Assembly: GCA_028280565.1 (NCBI GenBank)
Contig: JANQLQ010000312.1
Coordinates: 1 to 64,000 of the forward strand
Direction: 5' to 3'
From: Fulvivirga sp.
GTDB taxonomy: Bacteria; Bacteroidota; Bacteroidia; Cytophagales; Cyclobacteriaceae
Length of the DNA: 64,000 nt
The position numbers and the translations under genes are program-made. The first letter of the stretch is position 1. Each line of letters begins with the position of its first letter. Shown here piece by piece: positions 43,655-53,351 of this stretch. The notes below the pieces were generated by a model that saw only the letters and a program-made list of their open reading frames with translations, was not told where the DNA came from and did no database searches.

Positions 43655-46600
43655 TTAAAATTCTACTTGTAAGCCCCCGATAAACGTGGTAGGGTTAGGG
43701 GCAAAGCCCTGGTCCACTCCATAGCCTATGATACTCCCTGTTATGCTGTAAGAGGGCCTTATTTCGGGGTCTGGCCCCGAGTAGCTGGTTAACGTGACCA
43801 GGTTTTGACTGCTCACATACACCCTCAGCTTGCTCAGCCCACCCCCGAGAAATTTACCGAGCGTAGTCGCGGGCAACGTATAGCCTAACGTAATGTTTTT
43901 CAGCCGGAGATAAGAGCCATCTTCTATAAAACGATCTGACATCCGCGAATTATTACCCGGGTCACCCACGGCATATCGCGGTACGGAAGTATCGGTATTT
44001 TCCGGTGTATAGCGGTCAAGTATTTCTGAATCAAAGCTACGCAGCCCGGTAAAAAACCTTGCTTGTGCACCTGCGGCATTGACTACATCCACTCCATGTA
44101 CTCCACTGGCAAAAAGAGATAGGTCAAACCCCTTGTAGGAAGCATTGATATTGAACGAGTAAATAAAATCAGGATTGGGATCTCCTATGACCATACGATC
44201 ATCGGAATTGATGATGCCATCGTTATTAATATCCCTATACCTGATGTCTCCCAAGGCGGTACCGCCGGCGGAATTCACCGTAACGGACTCTATCGGTATG
44301 ATCACACCGTTGTTATCCGTAAAAACCGCGTTGCCGTTAGCATCGAAAGTCCTGGACACTGCCCCCCCAAGCGATCCGTCAGGGTTTTGAGCAAAAAATT
44401 GTTGCTCTTGCAAAGGAGCCGTCAGCAGGTCGTTTTCTGTGGTGAACAAACCATCAGTAACATACCCAACGATACCGTAAAGAGGTTCTCCTCTTTGGAT
44501 CAAGTTGAGGTTTACCCCCGGAAAACTGTTCACTTGCAACTGCCTGATCACATCATCGTCGGCATTTACCCTGTCTACAACGACATCCACCATGGACAGG
44601 TTACCCCAAAAGTTCAACTGGACATCGCCTATTTTTTGATTGTAACCCAATGTAAACTCTAATCCTTCTGAACTCACTTCTCCAAGGTTTGCGATAGGGT
44701 CTTCCGGGAACCCGCTTGAAAGTGCCAAATTATTACTCACTAACAGGTCTTGACTTTGATTATCAAAATACTCTGCAGAAAATGTGATTTGATTATCGAA
44801 AAGTCCTAGATCCACACCTACGTTTCTCTTCAGGCTGGTCTCCCAGGTGAGCCCTGTAGAAGCCGGTGAAAGAAGGGCAGTGCCCGGGGTAAGCTCCCCG
44901 TTGATGATCGCATCAAAATTTAGCGCTATCCCGGGGTCAAAGCTGAACGGTGGAATGTTGTTATTTCCAGTGGTACCCAAACTTGCTTTCATTTTCAAGT
45001 TAGAGATCACGGGGTTATCCTGCAAGAAACTTTCATCGGACAGGATCCATCCCAGCGATGCACCTCCAAAATAGCCACAAGGGTCGTCAAATTTGGAGGA
45101 ACAATCTCTTCGAATCGATGCAGATACAAGATATTTACCTTTGAAATCATAGTTGGCCCTAAGGGCATAGGATAGTAAGGTTTCGGGAAGCTCCTCCGTA
45201 GTAGCGATAAGACCTGTACTCGCGTCTATTTCTTCTACGGCATTACTTACTTCAGAGACTTGATTGATAAATACAGTTTCCAGGGTCCTATCAAAACGTT
45301 CTACAATGGCGGCCACATTTAACCCATGATCTCCAAAGGTCTTGTCATAGGTAAGTACGTTGGTAAGGGTGGTTTGCAAGCTTTGGTTCCTATTCTTGAT
45401 AATGGTTTTTCGATCACGCCCGCCATTGCCCAATACCACGTCATCACCAAACAGGTCCCGCTGGCTTTCTACCGATTGAAAGAAAAGGTCTACACCAAGC
45501 TGGATTTTATTCGTAAGTCCTTCGATGATCTCTACCTCGCCATAAAGTGATCCTAAAGCAGTGGTTTTTCGCTCCTCGTTGTTTTGTGTGGCCTGGATCA
45601 GCAGCGGATTATTGATCGGGTTGGTACCCGCATCCAGGTCCCTGTCCGCAGCAACAAATCTACCATCCGGAGCCGTAACAGGCAGGTAGGGTATCCCATA
45701 ATACGTCCATTCTTGTACGGAACGTCCCCCGTCTTGCTCAGGCCTTGAGAACTCACTGAAGCCAAGATTAAGCGTTTGGCCAATTTTTACCCGGTCACTG
45801 GCCATGAATTCTGTATTGATATTGAAAGTGTAACGGGTGAGCCCGGTTTCAATTTGGATACCGTCCTGGTCAAATATTCCCGCCTGCAGGTTATAGCGCA
45901 CGGTCTCAGAGCCCCCAGAAAGACCAATATCATAACTGGCTATGGGCGCTGTCTCATAGATCAAGGGTTGCCAATCGGTGTTGGCAGAGGTGAACCCTGG
46001 CTCATCAAATCGTGTGGGAGTCTCTATATTTTGGTCTAGCGACACGTCTTCAACCTGTGCGATCCGGACCAGGTCATCGCCATTGATCACGTCCAGCAGC
46101 TTACTCTCGGGCAAGTATTGTGCCCCTGCAAAGGTGTGGAACGTGAACTTGGGAGCCCCTCTTTCTCCCTTTTTTGTCGTTATGATCACTACCCCATTGG
46201 AAGCCCTGGAGCCATAGATGGCAGAAGCGGCCGCATCTTTGAGAATATTGATGCTTTCAACAGATGCAGGATTGATCTGTGTTATACTTTCTACGAAAAT
46301 TCCATCCACTACGATCAGTGGTGCGCCATTGCCAAAGGTATTCAGCCCTCGAATGGCTATTTGGGTCTCTTCTCCCGGTGCACCACCACTGCGCACCTGC
46401 ACACCGGCAGCTCTTCCTTCCAGGGCATCGTCGATCCGCCCTACAGGGAAAGCCGTTATGGCCTCGCTGTCTACCGTAGATATAGACGTAGTAATGTCTG
46501 CACGGCTTTGTGTTCCGTAGCCTACCACCACTATTTCTTCCAATGCCTGGACATCCATCTCCATGGTAATATCTACCACGGACTGGCCACTATAATTCAC

Positions 46601-46882
46601 TTCTTGTGTCTTCATCCCGATAAAAGAAAAAACAAGGAGGGCATTAGGCGCTCCGACGTTTAACGAGAAGCTCCCATTAACATCCGTAACCGTACCAATG
46701 GCTTGTCCTTTTACAAAAACATTGACACCTGGCATGCTTTCACCTGTGCCCTTGTCGATCACCTTACCGGTCACCACGTTCTGCTGGGCCTGGGTGGCAG
46801 GTGTAAAACCTATCACTGATACCAGTATCAACAGGAGCGCCAAGTATTTTGAAAACAAATTGAATAGTCGAGGTTTTATCAT
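43655..46882 (-). CDS. SusC/RagA-type TonB-dependent receptor (second pair)
   Basis: From the ATG at 46882 the protein has 1075 residues, with a signal peptide ending TQAQQ near residue 33. A Met 12 codons earlier (46918) would lengthen the signal. The carboxypeptidase-like domain (GESMPGVNVFVKGQAIGTVT), EIVVVGYGTQSRADITTS, the plug (RGLNTFGNGAPLIVVDGIFV) and a C-terminal barrel ending in TFIGGLQVEF are all present. It imports the oligosaccharide cleaved at the surface. The HTCS regulator gene lies directly upstream, and an AT-rich 126-base gap would hold the promoter. Confidence 0.96.
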   Translation of the reverse strand: MIKPRLFNLFSKYLALLLILVSVIGFTPATQAQQNVVTGKVIDKGTGESMPGVNVFVKGQAIGTVTDVNGSFSLNVGAPNALLVFSFIGMKTQEVNYSGQSVVDITMEMDVQALEEIVVVGYGTQSRADITTSISTVDSEAITAFPVGRIDDALEGRAAGVQVRSGGAPGEETQIAIRGLNTFGNGAPLIVVDGIFVESITQINPASVESINILKDAAASAIYGSRASNGVVIITTKKGERGAPKFTFHTFAGAQYLPESKLLDVINGDDLVRIAQVEDVSLDQNIETPTRFDEPGFTSANTDWQPLIYETAPIASYDIGLSGGSETVRYNLQAGIFDQDGIQIETGLTRYTFNINTEFMASDRVKIGQTLNLGFSEFSRPEQDGGRSVQEWTYYGIPYLPVTAPDGRFVAADRDLDAGTNPINNPLLIQATQNNEERKTTALGSLYGEVEIIEGLTNKIQLGVDLFFQSVESQRDLFGDDVVLGNGGRDRKTIIKNRNQSLQTTLTNVLTYDKTFGDHGLNVAAIVERFDRTLETVFINQVSEVSNAVEEIDASTGLIATTEELPETLLSYALRANYDFKGKYLVSASIRRDCSSKFDDPCGYFGGASLGWILSDESFLQDNPVISNLKMKASLGTTGNNNIPPFSFDPGIALNFDAIINGELTPGTALLSPASTGLTWETSLKRNVGVDLGLFDNQITFSAEYFDNQSQDLLVSNNLALSSGFPEDPIANLGEVSSEGLEFTLGYNQKIGDVQLNFWGNLSMVDVVVDRVNADDDVIRQLQVNSFPGVNLNLIQRGEPLYGIVGYVTDGLFTTENDLLTAPLQEQQFFAQNPDGSLGGAVSRTFDANGNAVFTDNNGVIIPIESVTVNSAGGTALGDIRYRDINNDGIINSDDRMVIGDPNPDFIYSFNINASYKGFDLSLFASGVHGVDVVNAAGAQARFFTGLRSFDSEILDRYTPENTDTSVPRYAVGDPGNNSRMSDRFIEDGSYLRLKNITLGYTLPATTLGKFLGGGLSKLRVYVSSQNLVTLTSYSGPDPEIRPSYSITGSIIGYGVDQGFAPNPTTFIGGLQVEF

Positions 46883-47008
46883 ATTGGATGGTTGTTTGGT
46901 AAAAAATGAAACTAACAACCAAACCTCTACATATTTCTCATTTTGGCGGCTTGGTATTTAGAACAAAGGAGCATGGTAATTCTTTCACAAACGGTTGCAT
47001 AGCCAAAT

Positions 47009-50000
47009 TTAGCCGTTTTCGACCCTTTTTTTACCTTGGGGGTATTCTGACGGATTGATGCCAAATTGTTTTTTGAAGCAGTCCCTGAAATACTGCAAGT
47101 CATTAAAACCGACCTCGTAGGTTATCTCAGAGATCGTCAGTTGATCTTGTTCAATGAGCTGCGCCGCTCTTTTGAGGCGTACTGATCTTATAAACTCGTT
47201 GGCTGATTGCCCAATGAGTCCTTTCAGCTTACGATATAGCTGCATACGACTTAGCCCAAGCTCTTTGCTAAGGTCATCGACATAGAAATCAGAATTGGAC
47301 ATGTTCTTTTCTACGATCTCAACGGCATTTTTCAAAAAACTCTTATCACGGGAAGCGATCTTGACCCTTTTAGGGTCAATGTCCAAGTTCTCCTTGTTTA
47401 AAAGGCTATCCTTAAACTGGTCACGGGACTTCAATATATTCCTGACCCTGAGCACCACGAGTTTAGGATCAAAGGGCTTGGTGATGTAGTAGTCAGCCCC
47501 GATCTCAAAACCCTCCAGTGTACTTTTGCCAGAAGCCTTGGCCGTCAATAAAATAATAGGAATATGGCTTGTTTTGACGTCTGATTTTACCTTCTTACAC
47601 ATTTCATAGCCATCCATTTCAGGCATCATAATATCGGAAATGATCAGGTCAGGTATGTTTTCAACGGCCAGCTCTAATCCTTCTTGGCCATTAGAAGCCT
47701 GCAATACGCGGTAAGTAGGTTCCAGTACCTGCCGGACGTAATTGTTTATGTCCTTGTTATCCTCCACCACTAGGATGACCGGTAGGCTTTCCATTGGACC
47801 GGCAGGTTCACCTGTTATGCCCGGTCCAGTTTCTTTTGGCTGGGGGTAGTGCCACTCTACACCATTATACTGTCGGCTGCCGGTATCACCGGGCTGAGTA
47901 GTAATATCCGAAGGACTCAAATGCTCCTTACCCAAAGGGAGATACACCCTGAAGGTAGTGCCGTTCCCCTCAATACTATGAAGCTTGATCTCCCCTTTAT
48001 GAAGCTCAACTAATTCCTTGGTGAGTGACAGACCTATTCCTGTTCCTTTTTTGGTTTTGATCTTTGTATCATTCACCCGGTAGTAACGGTTAAATATGTG
48101 CTCCACTTCATCGGCAGGTATCCCCACGCCACTGTCTTGAACGGTGATCACTGCCTTTTGCCCGTCCCGATGTGCTGAAATTATCACTTTCCCAAATTCC
48201 GGCGTGTATTTAAAGGCATTAGACAATAAGTTAAAGACCACCCTTTCAAGCTTGTCCCTCTCGAAGTAAACATTGATCGGGTGATGGGGAAGTTCTACCC
48301 GGTAATGGATGTATTTATCATTGGCCAAGGAAGAGAATGAATGCGCAATGGAGCGCACAAACTCCACGATATCCTGCAAGGAGGCTTCCAATTTCATATT
48401 TCCGGACTCCAGTTGGGAAAGATCGAGCAACTGGTTAATTTGATTCAAAAGGCTTTCGCCATTCCTGATCATCACCGCGAATTGTTCCTTGTAATCCCCT
48501 GTGAAATTGCCTTCGTACATCGATTTTAAAGGACCAAGTATCAATGTGAGCGGCGACCTGAACTCATGGGATATATTGGCAAAAAAGCGGGATTTCATTT
48601 CATTCAGTTCTTGCATTTTTGAAAGCTCCATGTGTTCCATTTCCAGCCTGGTCTTGAGCCTTTCGCGGTTTACAATGGTGCGAAAAGCCCAAACTAATGC
48701 CATTACGATCACCGTTATGTACAGGATATAGGCCAAACGGGTGTCATACCATGCCGGGAAAATATTGATATATACCGAGGCTGTTTTGTCGCTCCACTGC
48801 CCGTCAGAATTGGTCGCCTTTACAATGAACTCGTAACTTCCGGCCGGAACGTTCGTGTAATTGGCATTACGCCGGTTGCCTATTTCCTGCCAATCGTCGT
48901 CATAATTAACTAATTGGTATGCGTACTGATTCCGCTCCGTCTGGTAAAAGCTGATCACTGAAAATTCAAAGCTGAAGTTGTTCTGATCATAATCCAAGTT
49001 GATCTCACGTGTGGTGAAAAGGCTTTCACCCAGGGGGGAATCCTTGCCCAGTTGAACGGATTTGTTAGATATTCTAAAATCTTTGAAATAAACCGGCGGA
49101 GCAAACTCGTTGGTCCGTATATCGGAAGGTGAAAAACTATTGAACCCATTTATTCCCCCGAAAAGGAGCTCCCCGTTAGATCTGCGAAAAAAGGATTGTT
49201 TAAAGAACTCCGTGGATTGTAATCCATCCGAAACATTGTAGGTATTGACATGGTACGTTTCTAAGTCCATTTGAGACAATCCTTTGTTAGAGCTTATCCA
49301 GAGTTTCCCGTTATCGTCTTCTAACATGCCACAGATCACCTCGTTGGGCAACCCTTCTTTTTTCGTGAACCGGCGGAAACTGCCTTTTTCCTGGTCCATC
49401 AAGTTTAATCCCGATGAGGTTCCTACCCATAACCTGTTATGGGAATCCAGGGATAGAGAAGTAACAACGTCACTACTTAGACTGGTTGAGTCCCTGGCAT
49501 CATAAAAGTATTTTTCAAAAAAGCTTTTGTCGCCATTTTCCACGTATTTGTTGAGACCTCCACCTTGGGTCCCCACCCACAAAATGCCCTTGTCATCTTC
49601 TAGTACTGTTGAAACCAGGTTACTACTAATGCTGGCCCCATCCCCGGGATCATGGGAAAATTTTTTAACTTCTTTACTTTGAGTATCATACATAAAGAGG
49701 CCATCACGAAAAGCGCAGATCCAGATCCTCGCTTCCCGGTCTTCTATCATGCTAAAAATATTACCTTTCCCATTCTTATGATCGGCTACGGGATCTAACA
49801 CGAACTCTTCGAAGTGCTTTTTGCCCTTAGGTAAAATACTGATCCCTCCATGCCAGGTCCCTACCCACAGTGCATCTTTGCGATCAATCAACAGGCTAAG
49901 AACAGCATCGCTGAGAAGTCCTGGCCCCGGGTGGCTTAAATTATCATCATGCGTGTAGATATTTTTCTCCGGATCCCAATAGTTCAAACCGCCTCCATCT

Positions 50001-51163
50001 GTCCCGATCCAAATGTTATTATTTGCGTCCTCGGCAAAGCTGCTCACAGAATTATGACTCAAAGAATTAGGATTGAAGGGATTCTGCCTGTGATGTGTAA
50101 ATTTCCGGTTATTCATATCTATCTTCTGCAGCCCTTGGTTAAACGTGCCTATCCAGATGATGCCGGTACGGTCTTCATACAACGACCAGATGGAGTTACT
50201 ACTCAGCCCGTAGTCCGTCCCAGAGTCATACGTAAAATGGCTTAGCGATTCAAGGTTTTTATCCAGCACGGTGATGCCCCCATTTTCCGTACCCGCCCAT
50301 AACCGGCCCTGGCTATCTTTAAGAATCGACAGGACCACATTGAATTTCTTTCCTTTGATCTCGTTATTGATCTTGACCCGGTCAATATTATACTTACCAC
50401 TGGCTCCGTAAGAAACTCTATTCAAGCCATCCTGGGTGGCTACCCACACGTTCCCGTTAGAGTCGTGCATCATGCTGCGGATAATGTTAGAAGACAGTGA
50501 ACTTTCATGATTCGGTTCATTTAGATAATGAATAAACCTGGAGGACCGGGTATCTAAAAGATTCAAACCACCTCCCCACGTTCCGATCCACAGTGTTCCT
50601 CCACGGCCTTCTACTATTCCCGTAATGTAGTTATTCGAAATGCTAAAGGGATCATCCTTGTTTTGTATGTAGTGAATAAATTTTTCGCTACCCTTCGCAA
50701 GCATATTCAAACCGCCATCTGTAGTTCCTATCCAAAGATTTTGGAGGTGGTCTTCGAAAATAGCGCTTACCGAGTTGTCGCTCAGTGACCCAATATCCTG
50801 TTCATCATGCTGGTATGAGATGAACACATCGTTTTGCGCATCGTATTGATGCAGGCCTCCTCCAAAGGTCCCGATCCATAATAATCCTTCGCTATCTTCA
50901 TAAATAGTGGAAATATGCCCACTCTGCAATCCTGCCCGCCCATCTTCTTGATGTTCATAAGTGACCATATTCCAGCCATCGTATTTGTTCAGCCCGCTGG
51001 TAGTGCCAATCCACAGGAACCCATACTTATCCTGAACTATAGCGGTGACGGTATGTTGGGACAATTGTTGATTAATGGAAGTGAACTGTACATTTCTGAG
51101 TTGCTGACCAAAGCAGGGAAACGCAACCAAGAGTATAGCCATATGGCACCACAAACCCTTCAT
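47009..51163 (-). CDS. Hybrid two-component system (HTCS) sensor-regulator
   Basis: The 1384-residue protein senses an oligosaccharide in the periplasm and activates SusCD genes. It has a signal peptide (about 1-20), some 14 two-component propeller repeats with WIGTxxGGL text, a Y_Y_Y domain (about 715-790), and a membrane helix at about 811-831. A histidine kinase core follows with His866 in ISHEFRSPL, an ATPase domain, a receiver with Asp1177 (LIISDIMMPEMDG) and a C-terminal AraC helix-turn-helix (about 1285-1380, ITYEVGFNDLQYFRDCFKKQ). All signalling residues are present. It lies upstream of the GH9 locus it probably controls. Confidence 0.97.
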   Translation of the reverse strand: MKGLWCHMAILLVAFPCFGQQLRNVQFTSINQQLSQHTVTAIVQDKYGFLWIGTTSGLNKYDGWNMVTYEHQEDGRAGLQSGHISTIYEDSEGLLWIGTFGGGLHQYDAQNDVFISYQHDEQDIGSLSDNSVSAIFEDHLQNLWIGTTDGGLNMLAKGSEKFIHYIQNKDDPFSISNNYITGIVEGRGGTLWIGTWGGGLNLLDTRSSRFIHYLNEPNHESSLSSNIIRSMMHDSNGNVWVATQDGLNRVSYGASGKYNIDRVKINNEIKGKKFNVVLSILKDSQGRLWAGTENGGITVLDKNLESLSHFTYDSGTDYGLSSNSIWSLYEDRTGIIWIGTFNQGLQKIDMNNRKFTHHRQNPFNPNSLSHNSVSSFAEDANNNIWIGTDGGGLNYWDPEKNIYTHDDNLSHPGPGLLSDAVLSLLIDRKDALWVGTWHGGISILPKGKKHFEEFVLDPVADHKNGKGNIFSMIEDREARIWICAFRDGLFMYDTQSKEVKKFSHDPGDGASISSNLVSTVLEDDKGILWVGTQGGGLNKYVENGDKSFFEKYFYDARDSTSLSSDVVTSLSLDSHNRLWVGTSSGLNLMDQEKGSFRRFTKKEGLPNEVICGMLEDDNGKLWISSNKGLSQMDLETYHVNTYNVSDGLQSTEFFKQSFFRRSNGELLFGGINGFNSFSPSDIRTNEFAPPVYFKDFRISNKSVQLGKDSPLGESLFTTREINLDYDQNNFSFEFSVISFYQTERNQYAYQLVNYDDDWQEIGNRRNANYTNVPAGSYEFIVKATNSDGQWSDKTASVYINIFPAWYDTRLAYILYITVIVMALVWAFRTIVNRERLKTRLEMEHMELSKMQELNEMKSRFFANISHEFRSPLTLILGPLKSMYEGNFTGDYKEQFAVMIRNGESLLNQINQLLDLSQLESGNMKLEASLQDIVEFVRSIAHSFSSLANDKYIHYRVELPHHPINVYFERDKLERVVFNLLSNAFKYTPEFGKVIISAHRDGQKAVITVQDSGVGIPADEVEHIFNRYYRVNDTKIKTKKGTGIGLSLTKELVELHKGEIKLHSIEGNGTTFRVYLPLGKEHLSPSDITTQPGDTGSRQYNGVEWHYPQPKETGPGITGEPAGPMESLPVILVVEDNKDINNYVRQVLEPTYRVLQASNGQEGLELAVENIPDLIISDIMMPEMDGYEMCKKVKSDVKTSHIPIILLTAKASGKSTLEGFEIGADYYITKPFDPKLVVLRVRNILKSRDQFKDSLLNKENLDIDPKRVKIASRDKSFLKNAVEIVEKNMSNSDFYVDDLSKELGLSRMQLYRKLKGLIGQSANEFIRSVRLKRAAQLIEQDQLTISEITYEVGFNDLQYFRDCFKKQFGINPSEYPQGKKRVENG

Positions 51164-51625
51164 AGTGTATCCTTTTATATGAAAAAGCTAGCCTAATAAT
51201 TCTTAAGATGCAAAGGATGCAATAATTACCCTTTCCCTTTGTGACAAATACCAAGTCTCGTTGCCGCAGGATACTAGGCGGAGTTAAGAAATATTGGTCT
51301 TCACACTCGTGAGCCTTCAAAACAGAACCTAGCTCATTTGACATTGTCTCTGAGTGCTATAAGAGAAGCCTCGATTATTACCGGGGAGAAGCAATAACCT
51401 GTCTTAAGGAAAACGGGAAGGAGACTACTACCGGGCTTGCGTTTTATTCGAATACGTATTCCCTGCCTGGCACCTGCATTCGCTAATAATTCGCGGACCC
51501 GTTTAATTTTTGGGATACAGGTGGTAATAATTGATTAAACTGGAACGTTTCTTTCCAAGGAAGGTGGTCTAGCGCATGTTGACGCTGCGTGGCTTGAAGT
51601 AAACTAGTGAGTTAGGAGTGCTCTT
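51164..51625. other. Spacer with no visible gene
   Basis: The 462 bases between the HTCS gene and the SnoaL-like gene hold no coding frame, no named repeat and no RNA gene that I can see. The promoter of the HTCS gene should lie near its right side. Confidence 0.5.
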
Positions 51626-52009
51626 TTACAAACTTTCGTTTTTGAAAACGGAGATATCAGCGTAAACCCGCCAATCGTAAATCTTGTCACCCCTAAATCG
51701 ATATATATCCGTACACGGCATAGAAAAATCATGACCGTCCGCGATTCGGGAAAAAAAAGAAGTAACCTCTACAATCAATGCATCTCCTTTTTCCGCGATC
51801 AAATGTACCTCGTGTCCTTTCCATTGCACCCGTGAGTTTTGCCATTGCATGTATTCCTTCAAGCCAACAATCCCATTTTTTGTGTTGAGGTTGGCTACGG
51901 TATACCTGAAATCGTCGGAAAAATATCCATTAAGCTGGTCCCACTTTGATCTTCCCACGTCTTCTTCCATCTTTTTTACAATAGTGAAACGGGCAGGTAA
52001 TTTATCCAT
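51626..52009 (-). CDS. SnoaL-like / NTF2-fold protein
   Basis: The 127-residue protein has the alpha-plus-beta cone fold pattern of the SnoaL group (an N-terminal helix, then YFSDDFRYTVANLNTKNGIVG, a strand pair and a final DWRVYADISVF). It is cytosolic. Relatives include isomerases, cyclases, hydratases and non-catalytic members, so no reaction can be given. It stands alone between two spacers and is a small single-gene unit. Confidence 0.8.
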   Translation of the reverse strand: MDKLPARFTIVKKMEEDVGRSKWDQLNGYFSDDFRYTVANLNTKNGIVGLKEYMQWQNSRVQWKGHEVHLIAEKGDALIVEVTSFFSRIADGHDFSMPCTDIYRFRGDKIYDWRVYADISVFKNESL

Positions 52010-52161
52010 GATTATCGGGGTTGAAAGAATGGCGCTGGTTCAAAAAGCATAAAATTTCCAAGTGGGCTACGTTAGACAAACCTCCTGGCTAACGGTACGA
52101 AAATGCAATAAACGATAGGAATAACCCAAGGACCGGGCGTTTTTTGTCCTCTAAACTATTG

Positions 52162-52246
52162 TGCGCACGAGAGGAATCGAACCTCCACGGCCGCAATGGC
52201 CACCAGGCCCTCAACCTGGCGCGTCTACCAGTTCCGCCACGTGCGC
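52162..52246 (-). tRNA. tRNA-Leu (anticodon GAG)
   Basis: Read on the minus strand, GCGCACG pairs with CGTGCGC as a 7 bp acceptor stem with discriminator A. The T loop is GGTTCGATTCC. The anticodon stem CCAGG/CCTGG encloses the loop TTGAGGG, so the anticodon is GAG, for CUC/CUU leucine codons. The 85-base length and long variable arm (GGCCATTGCGGCC) are those of a type II leucine tRNA. The CCA end is not encoded. Confidence 0.95.
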
Positions 52247-52397
52247 ATCATCTAAAACTGGCAAGGCGGCAAAGTTAGTAAGCTTTTGGTTTTTAGCAAA
52301 CAACTGCTTAAAATCAGGAATAAGAAAACGGAAACCAGGAAAAACCAACAGCACAATAGCTACTTGCCCTTGGAATGAAGAGTATTTTCTTTAACAC

Positions 52398-53333
52398 TCA
52401 CTTCTCCCACACCGAATCCACAAAATAGTGTCGTTGATCAAAAAAGTTCTCTTTGACGGAAAAGCCCACTTGACTGGCCATTTCACTGATATTGGAGAGG
52501 CTATATTTTTGCGATGTTTCTGTATGGATAGCCTCCCAGGCATGGAAGTGTATGGCGGAGTCCATGATCTCGATCGTCTGTTCCTCTGTACTTACTAAAA
52601 AGCTCTCCGTAGTACCTGTTAAGGGATTGTAGCTGGGACAGTGTTTAAAAGTGTCCCTGTCAAAACTTCCTTCCAACTCGTTATTGATCCGGTCCAACAG
52701 GTTCAAATTGAACTCTTTTGTTACACCCTCACGGTCGTCATAGGCATCCAGGATCACTTGCGGATCCTTTTTTAGATCGAACCCAATAAGCAGCAGGTCG
52801 CCCTTTCTTAGGCTGGCATACAACTCGGATAAGAAGGCTATGGCCCGTTCGTAAGTGAAATTACCAATATTAGAACCCAAGAAAAAGATCACATTCCGGG
52901 TACCCCCGTTTTCCAGTTGTTCAAGGGCTTTAAAATAGTCGTTCTTTATTCCTTGGACCTCCAGACCGGATATTTCTTCCTTTAATGAACCTTCTAGGAG
53001 TCGTAAAACATTGCCGGAAATGTCTATCGGCACATAGCGAAAGTTTGCTCCTTCCGATAAAAAGTGCTTGAGTAATACCTTGGTCTTGTAACCATCTCCT
53101 GCTCCAAACTCTACTAAGTTGAACTTATGAGATGAGTTGGCAAAAACTTTTAATAAGTCACTTTTATGGGTTTGGAAGATCTCGTATTCGCACCGTGTAA
53201 GGTAGTATTCCTCTAATTCCATGATCTGCTGGAAGAGCTCGTCCCCCTTTTTATCATAAAAATACTTAGACGGTAATGTTTTTGGAGTGGCATTCAACCC
53301 CTCCAAAACATCAAGGGCAAATTGGTTTTTCAT
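52398..53333 (-). CDS. egtD: L-histidine N-alpha-methyltransferase, ergothioneine synthesis
   Basis: EgtD methylates histidine three times with S-adenosylmethionine to make hercynine. The 311-residue protein has the SAM motif VEFGAGDGYKTK, the family text LPSKYFYDKKGDELFQQIMELEEYYLTRCE near the N-terminus and the FLGSNIGNF signature in the middle, matching the family length of about 320. It lies 18 bases after EgtB on the same strand, so the pair forms an operon. The GDGxK-type motif and DIxG (DISGNVLR) fit SAM binding. Confidence 0.95.
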   Translation of the reverse strand: MKNQFALDVLEGLNATPKTLPSKYFYDKKGDELFQQIMELEEYYLTRCEYEIFQTHKSDLLKVFANSSHKFNLVEFGAGDGYKTKVLLKHFLSEGANFRYVPIDISGNVLRLLEGSLKEEISGLEVQGIKNDYFKALEQLENGGTRNVIFFLGSNIGNFTYERAIAFLSELYASLRKGDLLLIGFDLKKDPQVILDAYDDREGVTKEFNLNLLDRINNELEGSFDRDTFKHCPSYNPLTGTTESFLVSTEEQTIEIMDSAIHFHAWEAIHTETSQKYSLSNISEMASQVGFSVKENFFDQRHYFVDSVWEK

Positions 53334-53351
53334 GAGGTCAGTGATAGGTAA